Below the pieces are notes generated by a model. That model was not told the DNA's origin, made no database searches, and was given only the letters and a program-made list of their open reading frames with translations. Below, piece after piece: positions 1-8,851 of a stretch of 64,000 bases of DNA. The DNA lies in contig JANQLQ010000023.1 in the NCBI GenBank assembly GCA_028280565.1, forward strand, positions 1 to 64,000. The letters run 5' to 3'. The translations under genes and the position numbers were made by a program. This DNA comes from Fulvivirga sp. Lineage in GTDB: Bacteria > Bacteroidota > Bacteroidia > Cytophagales > Cyclobacteriaceae. The stretch's first letter is position 1, and every line of letters starts with the position of its first letter.

Positions 1-66
1 TTTGGGTATCCAGTAAGGTGTGTTTTTTGTTTCTAACTATCTCAAAAATAACACCTTACACCCAAA
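1..66. repeat. Interrupted inverted repeat (hairpin)
   Basis: Two arms pair across about 29 nt: TTTGGGT (1-7) with ACCCAAA (60-66), and TAAGGTGT (14-21) with ACACCTTA (51-58). It could be the terminator of a gene to the left of the window or the end of a small palindromic element. The loop is long for an intrinsic terminator and no clean T tract follows. Confidence 0.5.
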
Positions 67-102
67 TTATTCGACTCCAAATGAATTTTCCGGGTTAACC
101 TA

Positions 103-289
103 GTGGTAAGGCTCAAATAGCGGGTAAACTATTTTTTCGGTCTCGTTCCCAAAGTCAGCAGTCGAGAATAAACAATTGGCAACCCTATATTTTGCCTACT
201 GCCCATTGCCGACTGGTCTAGAACTTACCAATACCGCAAATAAAGTTCATCATTTAACCCCACAGGTCATTTGAAGTGTGACTGAACAC
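103..289 (+). mobile_element. MITE family A, copy 1 (degenerate)
   Basis: This non-coding element belongs to the family described in full at 20812-21010. It has a degenerate left end (GTGGTAAGGC), the internal block with 'gtctcgttc..aaagtcagcagtc' and 'ttgcctactgcc', and the right end CTGAACAC. It is flanked by TA on both sides (101-102 and 290-291). The stretch from 290 to 517 shows no gene; it is the upstream region of the AbiE pair. Confidence 0.7.
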
Positions 290-517
290 TAGTCGAGCCG
301 GGACAAAAGTGGTAATTGGTTAATGTTCGATAGGGAATAGTTTTGACTGTTAACTACTTAAGTATAAATGTGCATTACTTTTTGCAATAAACAGGTGAAG
401 CAAAAGATGGGGATGGGAAACTCAGTAGGGTGAAGTGATGAAAAAATGTCAAGTATTTTGCGCAAAAAACTTGACAAAACTATAATTTTGCAAAAGTGAT
501 TTGAGGATGATAGAAAA

Positions 518-1243
518 ATGAATACCACAAAGAAAATAGAGAAGAAGATAAATAGATTTAGAGAAGGAATAACCTTTAAATACAATAATCTTGATATAGC
601 TAGAGATGAGTATGCTGCAGCTACTAAAGCTATGGAAAGATTTGTTCGAGAAGGAAAGATCAGGAGAGTTTCTACCGGTGTTTTCTATAAACCCAAACAA
701 ACCGTATTTGGAGAGATCAAACCCAACGAGGAGGAGTTACTTAAACCCTACCTTTTTATTGATGGACAAAGAATTGGTTATATAACAGGTACAAGTCTTT
801 ACAACCAAATGGGATTGACAACCCAGGTCCCAACCACTATTAAAGTAGCGAGTAAAACAAAAAGAGTTACTACAAAACTTGGGAAGGTTCCTGTCAAGCC
901 AGTTAAAAGCTATGTAGATGTAAGCAAGGAGAATTACAAGCAACTAGAAATTCTTGACGCGCTCAAAGACCTAAAAAGTATACCTGATTCCGACAAAGAG
1001 AACTCTTTAAGAATACTTGAAAAGAAAATCCAGCAGCTTGAAAAGAAGGGTTTGCGAAACTTAATAAGTTGCGCTAAAAAATATCCACCCCGAACAAGAG
1101 CGTTACTAGGTGCAATCATAGAGAACCTGCAAATGATAGAGGCTATTGAAAGACTTAAAGAAACCTTAAATCCGCTTACCACATTTGAAATAGGTATCAG
1201 GGAAAAAGCATTACCCACTATTAATAATTGGAATATCCATTAA
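518..1243 (+). CDS. AbiEi-like antitoxin (DUF6088-type, type IV TA)
   Basis: This 241-residue protein has an N-terminal winged-helix-like region (about residues 10-75, with 'AATKAMERFVREGKIRRVS' and 'GVFYKPK') and a longer, Lys-rich C-terminal part. That layout is typical of AbiEi/DUF6088 antitoxins, which repress their own operon and neutralise the partner nucleotidyltransferase. Its stop codon TAA is followed directly by the ATG of the toxin gene at 1244, so the two are surely co-transcribed. A GAGGATGAT stretch before the ATG could serve as a weak ribosome site. Family assignment rests on the N-terminal pattern plus the partner; details of promoter binding are inferred. Confidence 0.82.
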   Translation: MNTTKKIEKKINRFREGITFKYNNLDIARDEYAAATKAMERFVREGKIRRVSTGVFYKPKQTVFGEIKPNEEELLKPYLFIDGQRIGYITGTSLYNQMGLTTQVPTTIKVASKTKRVTTKLGKVPVKPVKSYVDVSKENYKQLEILDALKDLKSIPDSDKENSLRILEKKIQQLEKKGLRNLISCAKKYPPRTRALLGAIIENLQMIEAIERLKETLNPLTTFEIGIREKALPTINNWNIH

Positions 1244-2218
1244 ATGAATCTCCACACCAACAAAGAACTTTTTAAAGATGCGATACAAGCGACGGCCCAA
1301 GATCTAAAGCTTAGAGAGATTTATGTTGAAAAGGACTATTGGGTAACTCTAGCTCTCTTCGAGATATTTAATTCTGACTTGGGCAAGGAAGTCGTATTTA
1401 AAGGTGGATCATCCCTTTCGAAGTGCTACAAAGTGATCGAGCGATTTTCAGAAGACATTGACCTTGTAATATTGAAACATAAAGGTGATAGTGATAATCA
1501 GTTAAAGAATCGTACAAGAATGGTCAGTAAAGTAGTGGAAAGAATTATGCCCGAAATATATGTAGAGGGCATTACCAATAAAATGGGAAATATACGGAAA
1601 ACGGCACATGAATATCCAAAAGGTTTTGATGGGTCTTATGGCCAGGTAAGAAAACAGGTAATTGTAGAGGCAACATGGCTGGGACATCACGAACCCTATG
1701 TAAACATGGAGGTTTCAACATTATTGGCTGATATGATGAGCGAGAAAAAGCAAGGTCCATTGCTTCGTGAGTACGGTATGGAGCCATTTGAGATCCAGGT
1801 TTTAGGATTGTCTCGAACCATTTGTGAAAAGATCATGAGTCTTGTTCGTTTTTCAAGGACTGAAACCCCCATAGCGGATCTTAGGAATAAAATCAGGCAC
1901 ATCTATGATTTGAACAGGCTGCTCATCGTAGATGAGTGCAAATCCTTTCTACACAGCGAAGACTTTAACCAGGTGATCAACAGGGTAGGAAAAGACGATG
2001 TTGAAGGTTACAAAAACAACAAAGATTGGTTAAAAGAACATCCTGTCAAGGCATTGATCTTCGATGATCTTGAAAATACCTGGAAGCAAATGAGTAATGT
2101 TTACAATACAGGTTTTAAGGATTTAGTCACAGGTACTCTTCCGGGTGAAAAGGAAATAGTAGGCACCCTGGAAGAAATAAGATCCGTATTGAAAAAGGTT
2201 GATTGGAGTATAACTTAA
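1244..2218 (+). CDS. AbiEii-like nucleotidyltransferase toxin
   Basis: This 324-residue protein has the AbiEii/MenT nucleotidyltransferase signature. 'VFKGGSSLSKCYKVIERFS' supplies the GGS motif and the Lys/Arg region, and 'EDIDLVIL' carries the metal-binding Asp pair (D-I-D). Known family members modify tRNA 3' ends or otherwise block growth when free of antitoxin, and the AbiE system can abort phage infection. The gene starts immediately after the antitoxin stop with no gap. Length is normal for the family and no disruption is seen. The specific target is unknown. Confidence 0.88.
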   Translation: MNLHTNKELFKDAIQATAQDLKLREIYVEKDYWVTLALFEIFNSDLGKEVVFKGGSSLSKCYKVIERFSEDIDLVILKHKGDSDNQLKNRTRMVSKVVERIMPEIYVEGITNKMGNIRKTAHEYPKGFDGSYGQVRKQVIVEATWLGHHEPYVNMEVSTLLADMMSEKKQGPLLREYGMEPFEIQVLGLSRTICEKIMSLVRFSRTETPIADLRNKIRHIYDLNRLLIVDECKSFLHSEDFNQVINRVGKDDVEGYKNNKDWLKEHPVKALIFDDLENTWKQMSNVYNTGFKDLVTGTLPGEKEIVGTLEEIRSVLKKVDWSIT

Positions 2219-2383
2219 TGTGTTCCAAGCAGAGACTTAGCCAATTATTTGCCCAGGCTGTCGGAAAGGTAATGTATCTTTAACTTGCAAAGTTGTAATA
2301 GGCCTGTCCCTCACGTAGGTAATTCTATCTTAGTCACAGGTTCAAATAAAGATCCCGGGTAAGGTTTTAAGTTGGAGTATGAT

Positions 2384-4231
2384 ATGCGGTTAACAGTTCT
2401 ACTTTTCTTACTGGTCAAAACCACTATAACAGCAAGCCAGTCTGTCTACACCCTCCATGATTCTACTGACCAGCATATTTTCGTTTACGATTTTATTACC
2501 TACCTGGAAGATACTGAAGGTCGACTGGACGCTACTTCCATTCTTAAGGGTGAGCTAGATGATCAATTTATCGCTAGTACGGACTTTACCCCGAAAAATT
2601 ACCATTTAGGATCTACCTATTGGCTTAAGGTCAAGATCCGTCATAACAGCCAATCCGGGAAAAATTGGCTCCTTGAATTCTTTGACCAAACGATTGATAA
2701 CATCACCGCATTTATCCCCAGTACGGGTGGCAATTATGACCGTATCCGCCTGGGGGATACAAGGGTTTTTGACAATAGGCGGTTCAAACATAAGAATTTC
2801 ATTATCCCGTTAAAAAATGACCACAACCAAGAGCTGACCTACTATTTTAAGGTAAAAGCGCAGAACCCTGTGAATATCATTATGGTCCTGCGTTCTTACG
2901 ACTTTTTCACCTACTACTCGCTTAACGAATACTTTTTTTTCGGCATTTTCTGCGGGCTCATCATACTCACCGCCTTATACAACTTGCTGCTGTATTTCGC
3001 CATTAGGGAAATACCATACCTTTATTTTGTGATCTATGCACTAAGCGTAGCCTTATTCTTTGGAAGTTCAGAAGGCTTTGCTTACCAGTTCGTATGGCCG
3101 GGCTGGCCATGGTGGAATAGCGTGGCCTATGGTGTTTTTATGTACTTGGTAGTGCTTTCGGGTATACTTTTCACCCAACAATTCCTACACCTCGCATCAC
3201 GGGCACCCCGTACTAACAGGGTACTGAACGGTCTTATAGCGGCCCGTTCATTATATTTCCTTGCTTGCGTGGTATTTTTTCCTACTTGGTTTGATTACCT
3301 AGTCGTAGATCTCATTCCGTTGGTGATTTTGACAATCATAGCCATTTACTTTTTCCGCCGCGGATACCAGCCCGCCCGCCTGCTAATGCTGGCTTTTGTG
3401 ATTCTTTTTACCGGGGGCATCATCAAACTGATGCTTGCTACGGAAATTGGCAATATCGGCTCCAGCGCCATAAACTACTACAGCATCCATCTCGCCTTTC
3501 TTTTACAACTGGTTACGCTATCCTTTGCGCTGGGTGATAAGGTACGGATCATCAAAAACAAAAAAGACCGGGCGATGAGGCGGATTGTTGCGCAGCATGA
3601 AGTGAATAGTAAGCTACAGACCAAGGTTAACCGTGAGCTCGAACAAAAGGTGAGAGAACGTACCCTGGAACTGGACATAAAAAATGAAGCGCTCAAAAAT
3701 GCTAACCAGCGGCTCGAAGAGCAAGCCGAAGAGATCAATAAGATGAACCAACTGCTGGATAAAGACAACTGGAACCTGAAAAAAGAGTCGAAGCTGGAAA
3801 TGAGAAAGAGACTCCTCTCCAAGGGGGTGAGCTATGCAGAGTTCAAGGAGATATTTCCCGGGGACATCAGCTGCTACCAGTACCTGGCCTTATTGAAATG
3901 GCAAAAGGGCTTTGAATGCAGGAAGTGCCATTACCATAAAGCGATCGATTTGCCAAAATTCTCCAAGAGATGCTCCCGGTGCGGCTCCGTCGAATCCGCC
4001 ACCTCACATACCGTCTTTCACAATACCCGGTTCCCTATCGATAAAGCTTTTTACATGGCCCATCTTGAGATCTCCGGGATCAAAATGACCTTAAAAGAGG
4101 TATCGGAAATACTGGATCTGCGCATGGCCACCTGCTCCGGTTTTAGGAAAAAAGTAAGGAAAGCTTTGTTAGCGCCCGGCGTTGAAAATGCCTCAAAAGA
4201 CCGGCAATTCCTCATGATGGACCTCTCATGA
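2384..4231 (+). CDS. 7TMR-DISM receptor fused to coiled coil and IS1595-type zinc ribbon
   Basis: This is a 615-residue protein from the ATG at 2384; a TTG four codons earlier is less likely. A signal peptide (MRLTVLLFLLV...) precedes a periplasmic 7TMR-DISMED2-like domain (about residues 25-165). Seven hydrophobic segments follow (about 180-385), then a charged coiled coil (about 390-475, rich in E/K/Q/N). The C-terminal part (about 485-600) resembles the zinc ribbon and helix-turn-helix start of IS1595 transposases: 'CYQYLALLKWQKGFECRKC', then 'KRCSRCGS'. The four zinc ligands are C512, C515, C530 and C533. No kinase, GGDEF or transposase catalytic core follows. It lies just upstream of the susC gene on the same strand, so it may sense cell-surface glycan breakdown products and regulate the PUL; this role is inferred. 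Each half is clear; the combination is unusual. Confidence 0.8.
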   Translation: MRLTVLLFLLVKTTITASQSVYTLHDSTDQHIFVYDFITYLEDTEGRLDATSILKGELDDQFIASTDFTPKNYHLGSTYWLKVKIRHNSQSGKNWLLEFFDQTIDNITAFIPSTGGNYDRIRLGDTRVFDNRRFKHKNFIIPLKNDHNQELTYYFKVKAQNPVNIIMVLRSYDFFTYYSLNEYFFFGIFCGLIILTALYNLLLYFAIREIPYLYFVIYALSVALFFGSSEGFAYQFVWPGWPWWNSVAYGVFMYLVVLSGILFTQQFLHLASRAPRTNRVLNGLIAARSLYFLACVVFFPTWFDYLVVDLIPLVILTIIAIYFFRRGYQPARLLMLAFVILFTGGIIKLMLATEIGNIGSSAINYYSIHLAFLLQLVTLSFALGDKVRIIKNKKDRAMRRIVAQHEVNSKLQTKVNRELEQKVRERTLELDIKNEALKNANQRLEEQAEEINKMNQLLDKDNWNLKKESKLEMRKRLLSKGVSYAEFKEIFPGDISCYQYLALLKWQKGFECRKCHYHKAIDLPKFSKRCSRCGSVESATSHTVFHNTRFPIDKAFYMAHLEISGIKMTLKEVSEILDLRMATCSGFRKKVRKALLAPGVENASKDRQFLMMDLS

Positions 4232-4506
4232 TACCCGGCTGCTAAAAACTACCCTAGAATTCTCTTTCCTTTTTAGTATTTGGTGATTCTCCTGTTATTA
4301 AAGCGTATAAAAAGCCTGGTTTTGACCCGTGTTTCTCGAAAACGATTGCACAATTCACCGGGCTTTCTTGCATCCCTTTCAATATTCCCAAACATTGGAG
4401 TTGTCTTTTTGAACAAGAGAACTATTCAAGCAACACAGCGGGTAAAAATCGGTCAAAAAGACATCACACTTTAAACGAACAAATTGAAAAGACCTAAAAA
4501 TCATTA

Positions 4507-7464
4507 ATGCGTATGAGATCTACTTTACTAAGCTTCATCTTTACGATCGGCTTCATTCCCTTACTTCATGGACAATCCGTGACGGTTTCCGGTACGGTGT
4601 CCTCGGTAGATGAGGATATGGGGCTGCCCGGTGTGAACGTTTTAATCAAAGGCACCAGCCAAGGCACTGCTACCGATGTCAGCGGTAACTTTTCACTTGC
4701 CGCTTCACCTACCGATGTATTGGTTTTTTCCTTCATTGGTTACGAGACCGTGGAGGAATTGGTGGGAAACCGAACGGTGATCAATGTACAGTTGAATTTA
4801 GACATCCAGTCCCTGCAAGAGATCGTGGTGGTGGGCTATGGCACTACCACGGAAAAAGACTTGACCACCGCGGTAGTTTCACTTGACGAAGATGTAATCC
4901 AGGACAAGCCCTTCGTTACCGTGGAGCAGGCGATCCTGGGAAAGGCAGCCGGTGTTCAAGTCGTCCAGCCCTCGGGGAGGCCCGGGGCAGGGATATCCCT
5001 AAGAATAAGAGGAGCAACCTCTGTTACGGGGGGCAATGAACCACTTTATGTCGTGGATGGGGTACCTGTTTTAAACACCGAGGGCATCAATCCTGCCGAT
5101 GTGGCTTCCATTGATATTCTTAAAGACGCTGCCTCTTCTTCCATTTATGGGGCTAGGGCTGCCAATGGTGTAGTGCTCATCACCACGAAAAGGGGTGCCC
5201 GTGACAGGTCCTCGTTTTCTTTTTCCTCCTACGTTGGCCTGGAGAGTGTAGTGAATACCCTCCCGGTTCTGAATTCAGAGCAATATATGGATTACCTGAA
5301 CACAGCCAGGCTTAATGCAGGACTGTCTACATTAGAAGATCCCGCTAACTTCCAGTTCAACACGGACTGGCAGCAGGAATTATATGATCCCGCTACTATA
5401 CAGAATTACCAACTATCTTTCTCCGGCGGGTCGGAGGAAGGCACATTCTTCGTATCCGCCGGGTACCAAAATCAAGAAGGGGTCATTGCCCCGTCGGAAT
5501 TTGATCGTTATTCCATTCGTTTTAACCAAGACCGGTCGCTACTGGATAATTTAAAGATCGGGAACAGCATTGCCCTTAGCCGGACAGAATTTAATACCAT
5601 TAATGACAACCAGCGGGTGAACAGTGGGGGAGTAGTGCTCAGCGCACTGACTACGCCACCGATAATACCCGTGCAAAACGAAGACGGTACATTTCCTATG
5701 AACCCCTTCCAAGCCTGGGAAAACCCCGTGGCGCTGGTCCGTGGAGATCTACAGTCTTCATTCTCCAGTAAAGTATTGGCTAATTTGTATGCAGAGTACC
5801 GGTTACCCCTGGATATTACCTTCAAATCTTCTTTTGGGATCGATTATTCCGATGCCAAACGTGACCGGTTTATCGATCCCTTTACCACGGGTAACGGAAG
5901 GGCACAGCAAGGGGAGGCCTCCAGCGAGACCTTTAACGAGCTGATCTGGATCTTGGAAAACACCTTGCATTATAACAAAGACCTGGGGGACGGGCATAAC
6001 CTTGATATCTTGCTAGGAGCTTCTTCTCAAAAATCACGATGGGAGAATACCTTCCATCTTGCCCGGGGATTTGCCAACGCCTCTATCCCCACTGCTTCCG
6101 GGGCCTCAGAGCCCGTTGCTGTTGGCGCAGGTATAGCTGAGTGGTCCATCGTGTCTTACTTCCTTCGCGGATCTTACAACTACAAAGGAAAATACCTGCT
6201 GTCCGCCTCCATGCGTTCTGACGGCTCTTCACGTTTTGGAAGAGGGAACCAGTACGGGTACTTCCCCTCTACTTCATTGGCGTGGAACATATCCGATGAA
6301 AGTTTCCTCCAGGATCAATCTTGGCTATATAACCTTAAGCTAAGGTATAGTTTCGGGCTTACCGGGAACCAGGAAATTGGCAACTACAGTGCTTTTGGTA
6401 CGTACTCCTCGGGCTCAAACTATCCCTTTGGTGACGAAATATTACCCGGTGTAAACCCTGCGCAAGTTGAAAACGAAGACCTGAAATGGGAGACTACTAC
6501 ACAGCACAATATTGGGTTAGATTTCACGCTTTGGGATGGAAGGCTAGGAGCGAAAATAGATGCCTATTACAAAAAGACCTCCGACATGCTATTGTTTAAC
6601 CCATTGCCCAATACTACGGGATTCTCCGGCTCCTTGCAGAATATCGGTTCCCTTGAAAACAAGGGGCTGGAGTTGGGGATTGATGCCCAGCCCATCCAAA
6701 GTGATGTATTCGGTTGGAATATCAACGCCAATATCAGCTTCAATAGGGTAGAGGTATTAGAGATAGGCCCGGACCCCATTTTTGGTGGGTTTGTGGCAGA
6801 CCAAGGCAATGTGGCTATCCTACAGGAAGGAGAGCCTCTCGGTAACTTTTACGGTTGGGTGGCCGAGGGTATCAACCCTGAAACCGGTAATGTAATCTTC
6901 CAGGACAGGGACGACAACGGGGTGATCAACGACAATGACCGGCAGATCATAGGCAACGCCTTACCTGATTTTACCTGGGGTATTACAAATACATTGACCT
7001 ATGGTGGTTTTGAATTAACGCTGTTCCTGCAGGGAGTACAAGGCCAGGATATCTACAATGCCACACGGTTTGAGCTGGAGGCTATGTCTTCTTTTAAAAA
7101 TCAATCTACGACTACCTTGGATCGCTGGACACCAGCAAACACGGATGGAAGCTTGCCTGTTGCCGTATTCGGTGATCCAAATGATAATGACCGGGCCTCC
7201 AGCCGATGGGTGGAGGATGGGTCTTTCTTGAAAATAAGGGAGCTTACACTAGCCTATAATTTACCGGGCACGATCATGGAAAAATTAAAAATGCAGCAAG
7301 CAAAAGTTTACCTCCAAGGCAGGAACTTCTTCACACACACGGATTACAGTGGATATGATCCCGAGGTAAGTCGTGACGGAGGTAGCACGATTTCACCTAA
7401 CATCGACTATGGTACCTTTCCACAAGTACAATCCTTCTTACTAGGATTAAATGTCAGCTTTTAA
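4507..7464 (+). CDS. SusC-like TonB-dependent outer-membrane glycan importer
   Basis: This 985-residue protein has a signal peptide ending near 'LLHGQS'. An N-terminal carboxypeptidase-regulatory-like domain follows (about residues 25-100, 'VSSVDEDMGLPGVNVLIKG'), then a TonB plug (about 105-225). The SusC-family signature 'DVASIDILKDAASSSIYGAR' is present, followed by a beta-barrel ending in 'LLGLNVSF', an aromatic C-terminus. In the family it imports oligosaccharides across the outer membrane using TonB energy with the SusD lid encoded next. The ATG at 4507 is used; a second in-frame ATG lies two codons on. The 275 bp upstream of it holds no gene. Confidence 0.95.
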   Translation: MRMRSTLLSFIFTIGFIPLLHGQSVTVSGTVSSVDEDMGLPGVNVLIKGTSQGTATDVSGNFSLAASPTDVLVFSFIGYETVEELVGNRTVINVQLNLDIQSLQEIVVVGYGTTTEKDLTTAVVSLDEDVIQDKPFVTVEQAILGKAAGVQVVQPSGRPGAGISLRIRGATSVTGGNEPLYVVDGVPVLNTEGINPADVASIDILKDAASSSIYGARAANGVVLITTKRGARDRSSFSFSSYVGLESVVNTLPVLNSEQYMDYLNTARLNAGLSTLEDPANFQFNTDWQQELYDPATIQNYQLSFSGGSEEGTFFVSAGYQNQEGVIAPSEFDRYSIRFNQDRSLLDNLKIGNSIALSRTEFNTINDNQRVNSGGVVLSALTTPPIIPVQNEDGTFPMNPFQAWENPVALVRGDLQSSFSSKVLANLYAEYRLPLDITFKSSFGIDYSDAKRDRFIDPFTTGNGRAQQGEASSETFNELIWILENTLHYNKDLGDGHNLDILLGASSQKSRWENTFHLARGFANASIPTASGASEPVAVGAGIAEWSIVSYFLRGSYNYKGKYLLSASMRSDGSSRFGRGNQYGYFPSTSLAWNISDESFLQDQSWLYNLKLRYSFGLTGNQEIGNYSAFGTYSSGSNYPFGDEILPGVNPAQVENEDLKWETTTQHNIGLDFTLWDGRLGAKIDAYYKKTSDMLLFNPLPNTTGFSGSLQNIGSLENKGLELGIDAQPIQSDVFGWNINANISFNRVEVLEIGPDPIFGGFVADQGNVAILQEGEPLGNFYGWVAEGINPETGNVIFQDRDDNGVINDNDRQIIGNALPDFTWGITNTLTYGGFELTLFLQGVQGQDIYNATRFELEAMSSFKNQSTTTLDRWTPANTDGSLPVAVFGDPNDNDRASSRWVEDGSFLKIRELTLAYNLPGTIMEKLKMQQAKVYLQGRNFFTHTDYSGYDPEVSRDGGSTISPNIDYGTFPQVQSFLLGLNVSF

Positions 7465-7477
7465 ACTAGGATCAGTC

Positions 7478-8845
7478 ATGAGATATTTATATAAAACAGT
7501 ACTACTTTTGATCATCGCAGGCCTATTCAATGCCTGTAGTGACGATTTCTTGGACCTTTCGCCTGTCACAGAAATTGCTTCTTCCAACTTTTGGCAGACA
7601 CAGGATGATGCCGAAGCAGGGATCATTGGATGCTATGATGCCTTACAGCCCGATAGCTATTATGGCTTCGACCTCTACACCTACGGAGAAGTTCGTGCGG
7701 ATAACTGTTTTGCAGGAGGTGACAACCCGGACAATTTTGCTATTGACAATTTTACTGAGAACTCCACCAACGGGAATATTACCCGTACCTGGCGGCAGAT
7801 CTATTTTGCCATTGGCCGGGCGAATACGGTGCTCAATCGGGTTGGCCAAATGGATGAGGCGGTATTTGATGAAGGGAAAAAAGATAACATCCTTGGAGAA
7901 GCCTACTTCCTAAGAGCGTTGCACTATTTTAACTTAGTGCGCCTTTGGGGTAGTGTGCCGTTGGTCCTTGAAGAGACCACCTCCTTAGATCCGGACGAGA
8001 TCAAGGTGGGCCGGGCACCGGTAAGTGACATTTACACTCAAATCATCACGGATTTTGAACTTGCGCAGCAATTGCTTCCTGCCCAGCCTCCAGTAAGTGG
8101 GAGATTGTCAAAAGGAGCGGCAGAAGCCTTTTTAGCCAAAGTAACCCTTACCCAGGATGACTATGAGGCGGTAGTCACATGGACAGAACAGGTGATGGGC
8201 CGGGGATACAGGCTACTGGAGACTTTTGATCACTTATTTGATCAGCAAAATAAGAATAACGATGAGGTTATTTTCAGTATCCAATATACCGGGGCGGCAG
8301 AGGGGAATGTCTTTCCTGAGCTTGTATTGCCTACGCCAGAGGCTTCTTTCGAGTTTGTAAAATTCAATACCCCTACACCGAATAGTGCGGCCCAATTTGA
8401 GGCCGGGGATGCCAGGGAAGCCACTTCTTATGTGGAGAGGAACGGTACCCTGTACCTATTTAAGTGGAGGAATGGAGAGGCATTCGCTTCCGCCGATCAT
8501 AACGTGGTCATGCGGTATGCCGATGTACTGCTTATGCGTGCCGAGGCACTTAACCAACTGGGACGGACCTCGGAAGCCGTTGAATTATTGGACCAGGTCC
8601 GTAATCGTGCCGGGCTGGATGACTACGATGGACCGCAAACGCGCGAGGCCCTAGATGCCGCCATATTCCAAGAAAGAAGGGTAGAACTGATGTACGAAGG
8701 GCACCGCTGGTTTGACCTTATCCGCAAAGGATTTGAAGTGACCCGGCAAGCCATTTCCACGGCCAAGGGCATTGATATACCTGGCAATGGGATGTTGTTC
8801 CCCATTCCACAGGAAGAGATAGACCGAAACGAAAACCTAAACTAA
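7478..8845 (+). CDS. SusD-like glycan-binding lipoprotein (RagB/SusD)
   Basis: This 455-residue protein is read from ATG 7478, 13 bp after the SusC stop. An in-frame ATG at 7451 overlaps SusC and would add nine residues before the signal sequence, so it is rejected. A lipoprotein signal 'LLLIIAGLFNAC' precedes 'SDDFLDLSP', the usual SusD start. Helical TPR-like segments follow ('ILGEAYFLRALHYFNLVRLW' is the classic SusD hallmark), as does 'RYADVLLMRAEALNQLG' near the C-terminus. It should sit on the cell surface as the lid of the SusC channel and bind the target glycan. The family is certain; substrate is inferred from neighbours. Confidence 0.95.
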   Translation: MRYLYKTVLLLIIAGLFNACSDDFLDLSPVTEIASSNFWQTQDDAEAGIIGCYDALQPDSYYGFDLYTYGEVRADNCFAGGDNPDNFAIDNFTENSTNGNITRTWRQIYFAIGRANTVLNRVGQMDEAVFDEGKKDNILGEAYFLRALHYFNLVRLWGSVPLVLEETTSLDPDEIKVGRAPVSDIYTQIITDFELAQQLLPAQPPVSGRLSKGAAEAFLAKVTLTQDDYEAVVTWTEQVMGRGYRLLETFDHLFDQQNKNNDEVIFSIQYTGAAEGNVFPELVLPTPEASFEFVKFNTPTPNSAAQFEAGDAREATSYVERNGTLYLFKWRNGEAFASADHNVVMRYADVLLMRAEALNQLGRTSEAVELLDQVRNRAGLDDYDGPQTREALDAAIFQERRVELMYEGHRWFDLIRKGFEVTRQAISTAKGIDIPGNGMLFPIPQEEIDRNENLN

Positions 8846-8851
8846 GTAACG

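Noticed and set aside
4280..4474. A 64-codon open frame between the receptor gene and susC
   Set aside because: It starts within AT-rich leader DNA, has a basic, irregular composition and no recognisable family; it is more likely leader and promoter region of the PUL.
7451..7477. Upstream ATG for the SusD-like protein overlapping susC
   Set aside because: It would put nine residues before the lipoprotein signal; the ATG at 7478 gives the standard signal.
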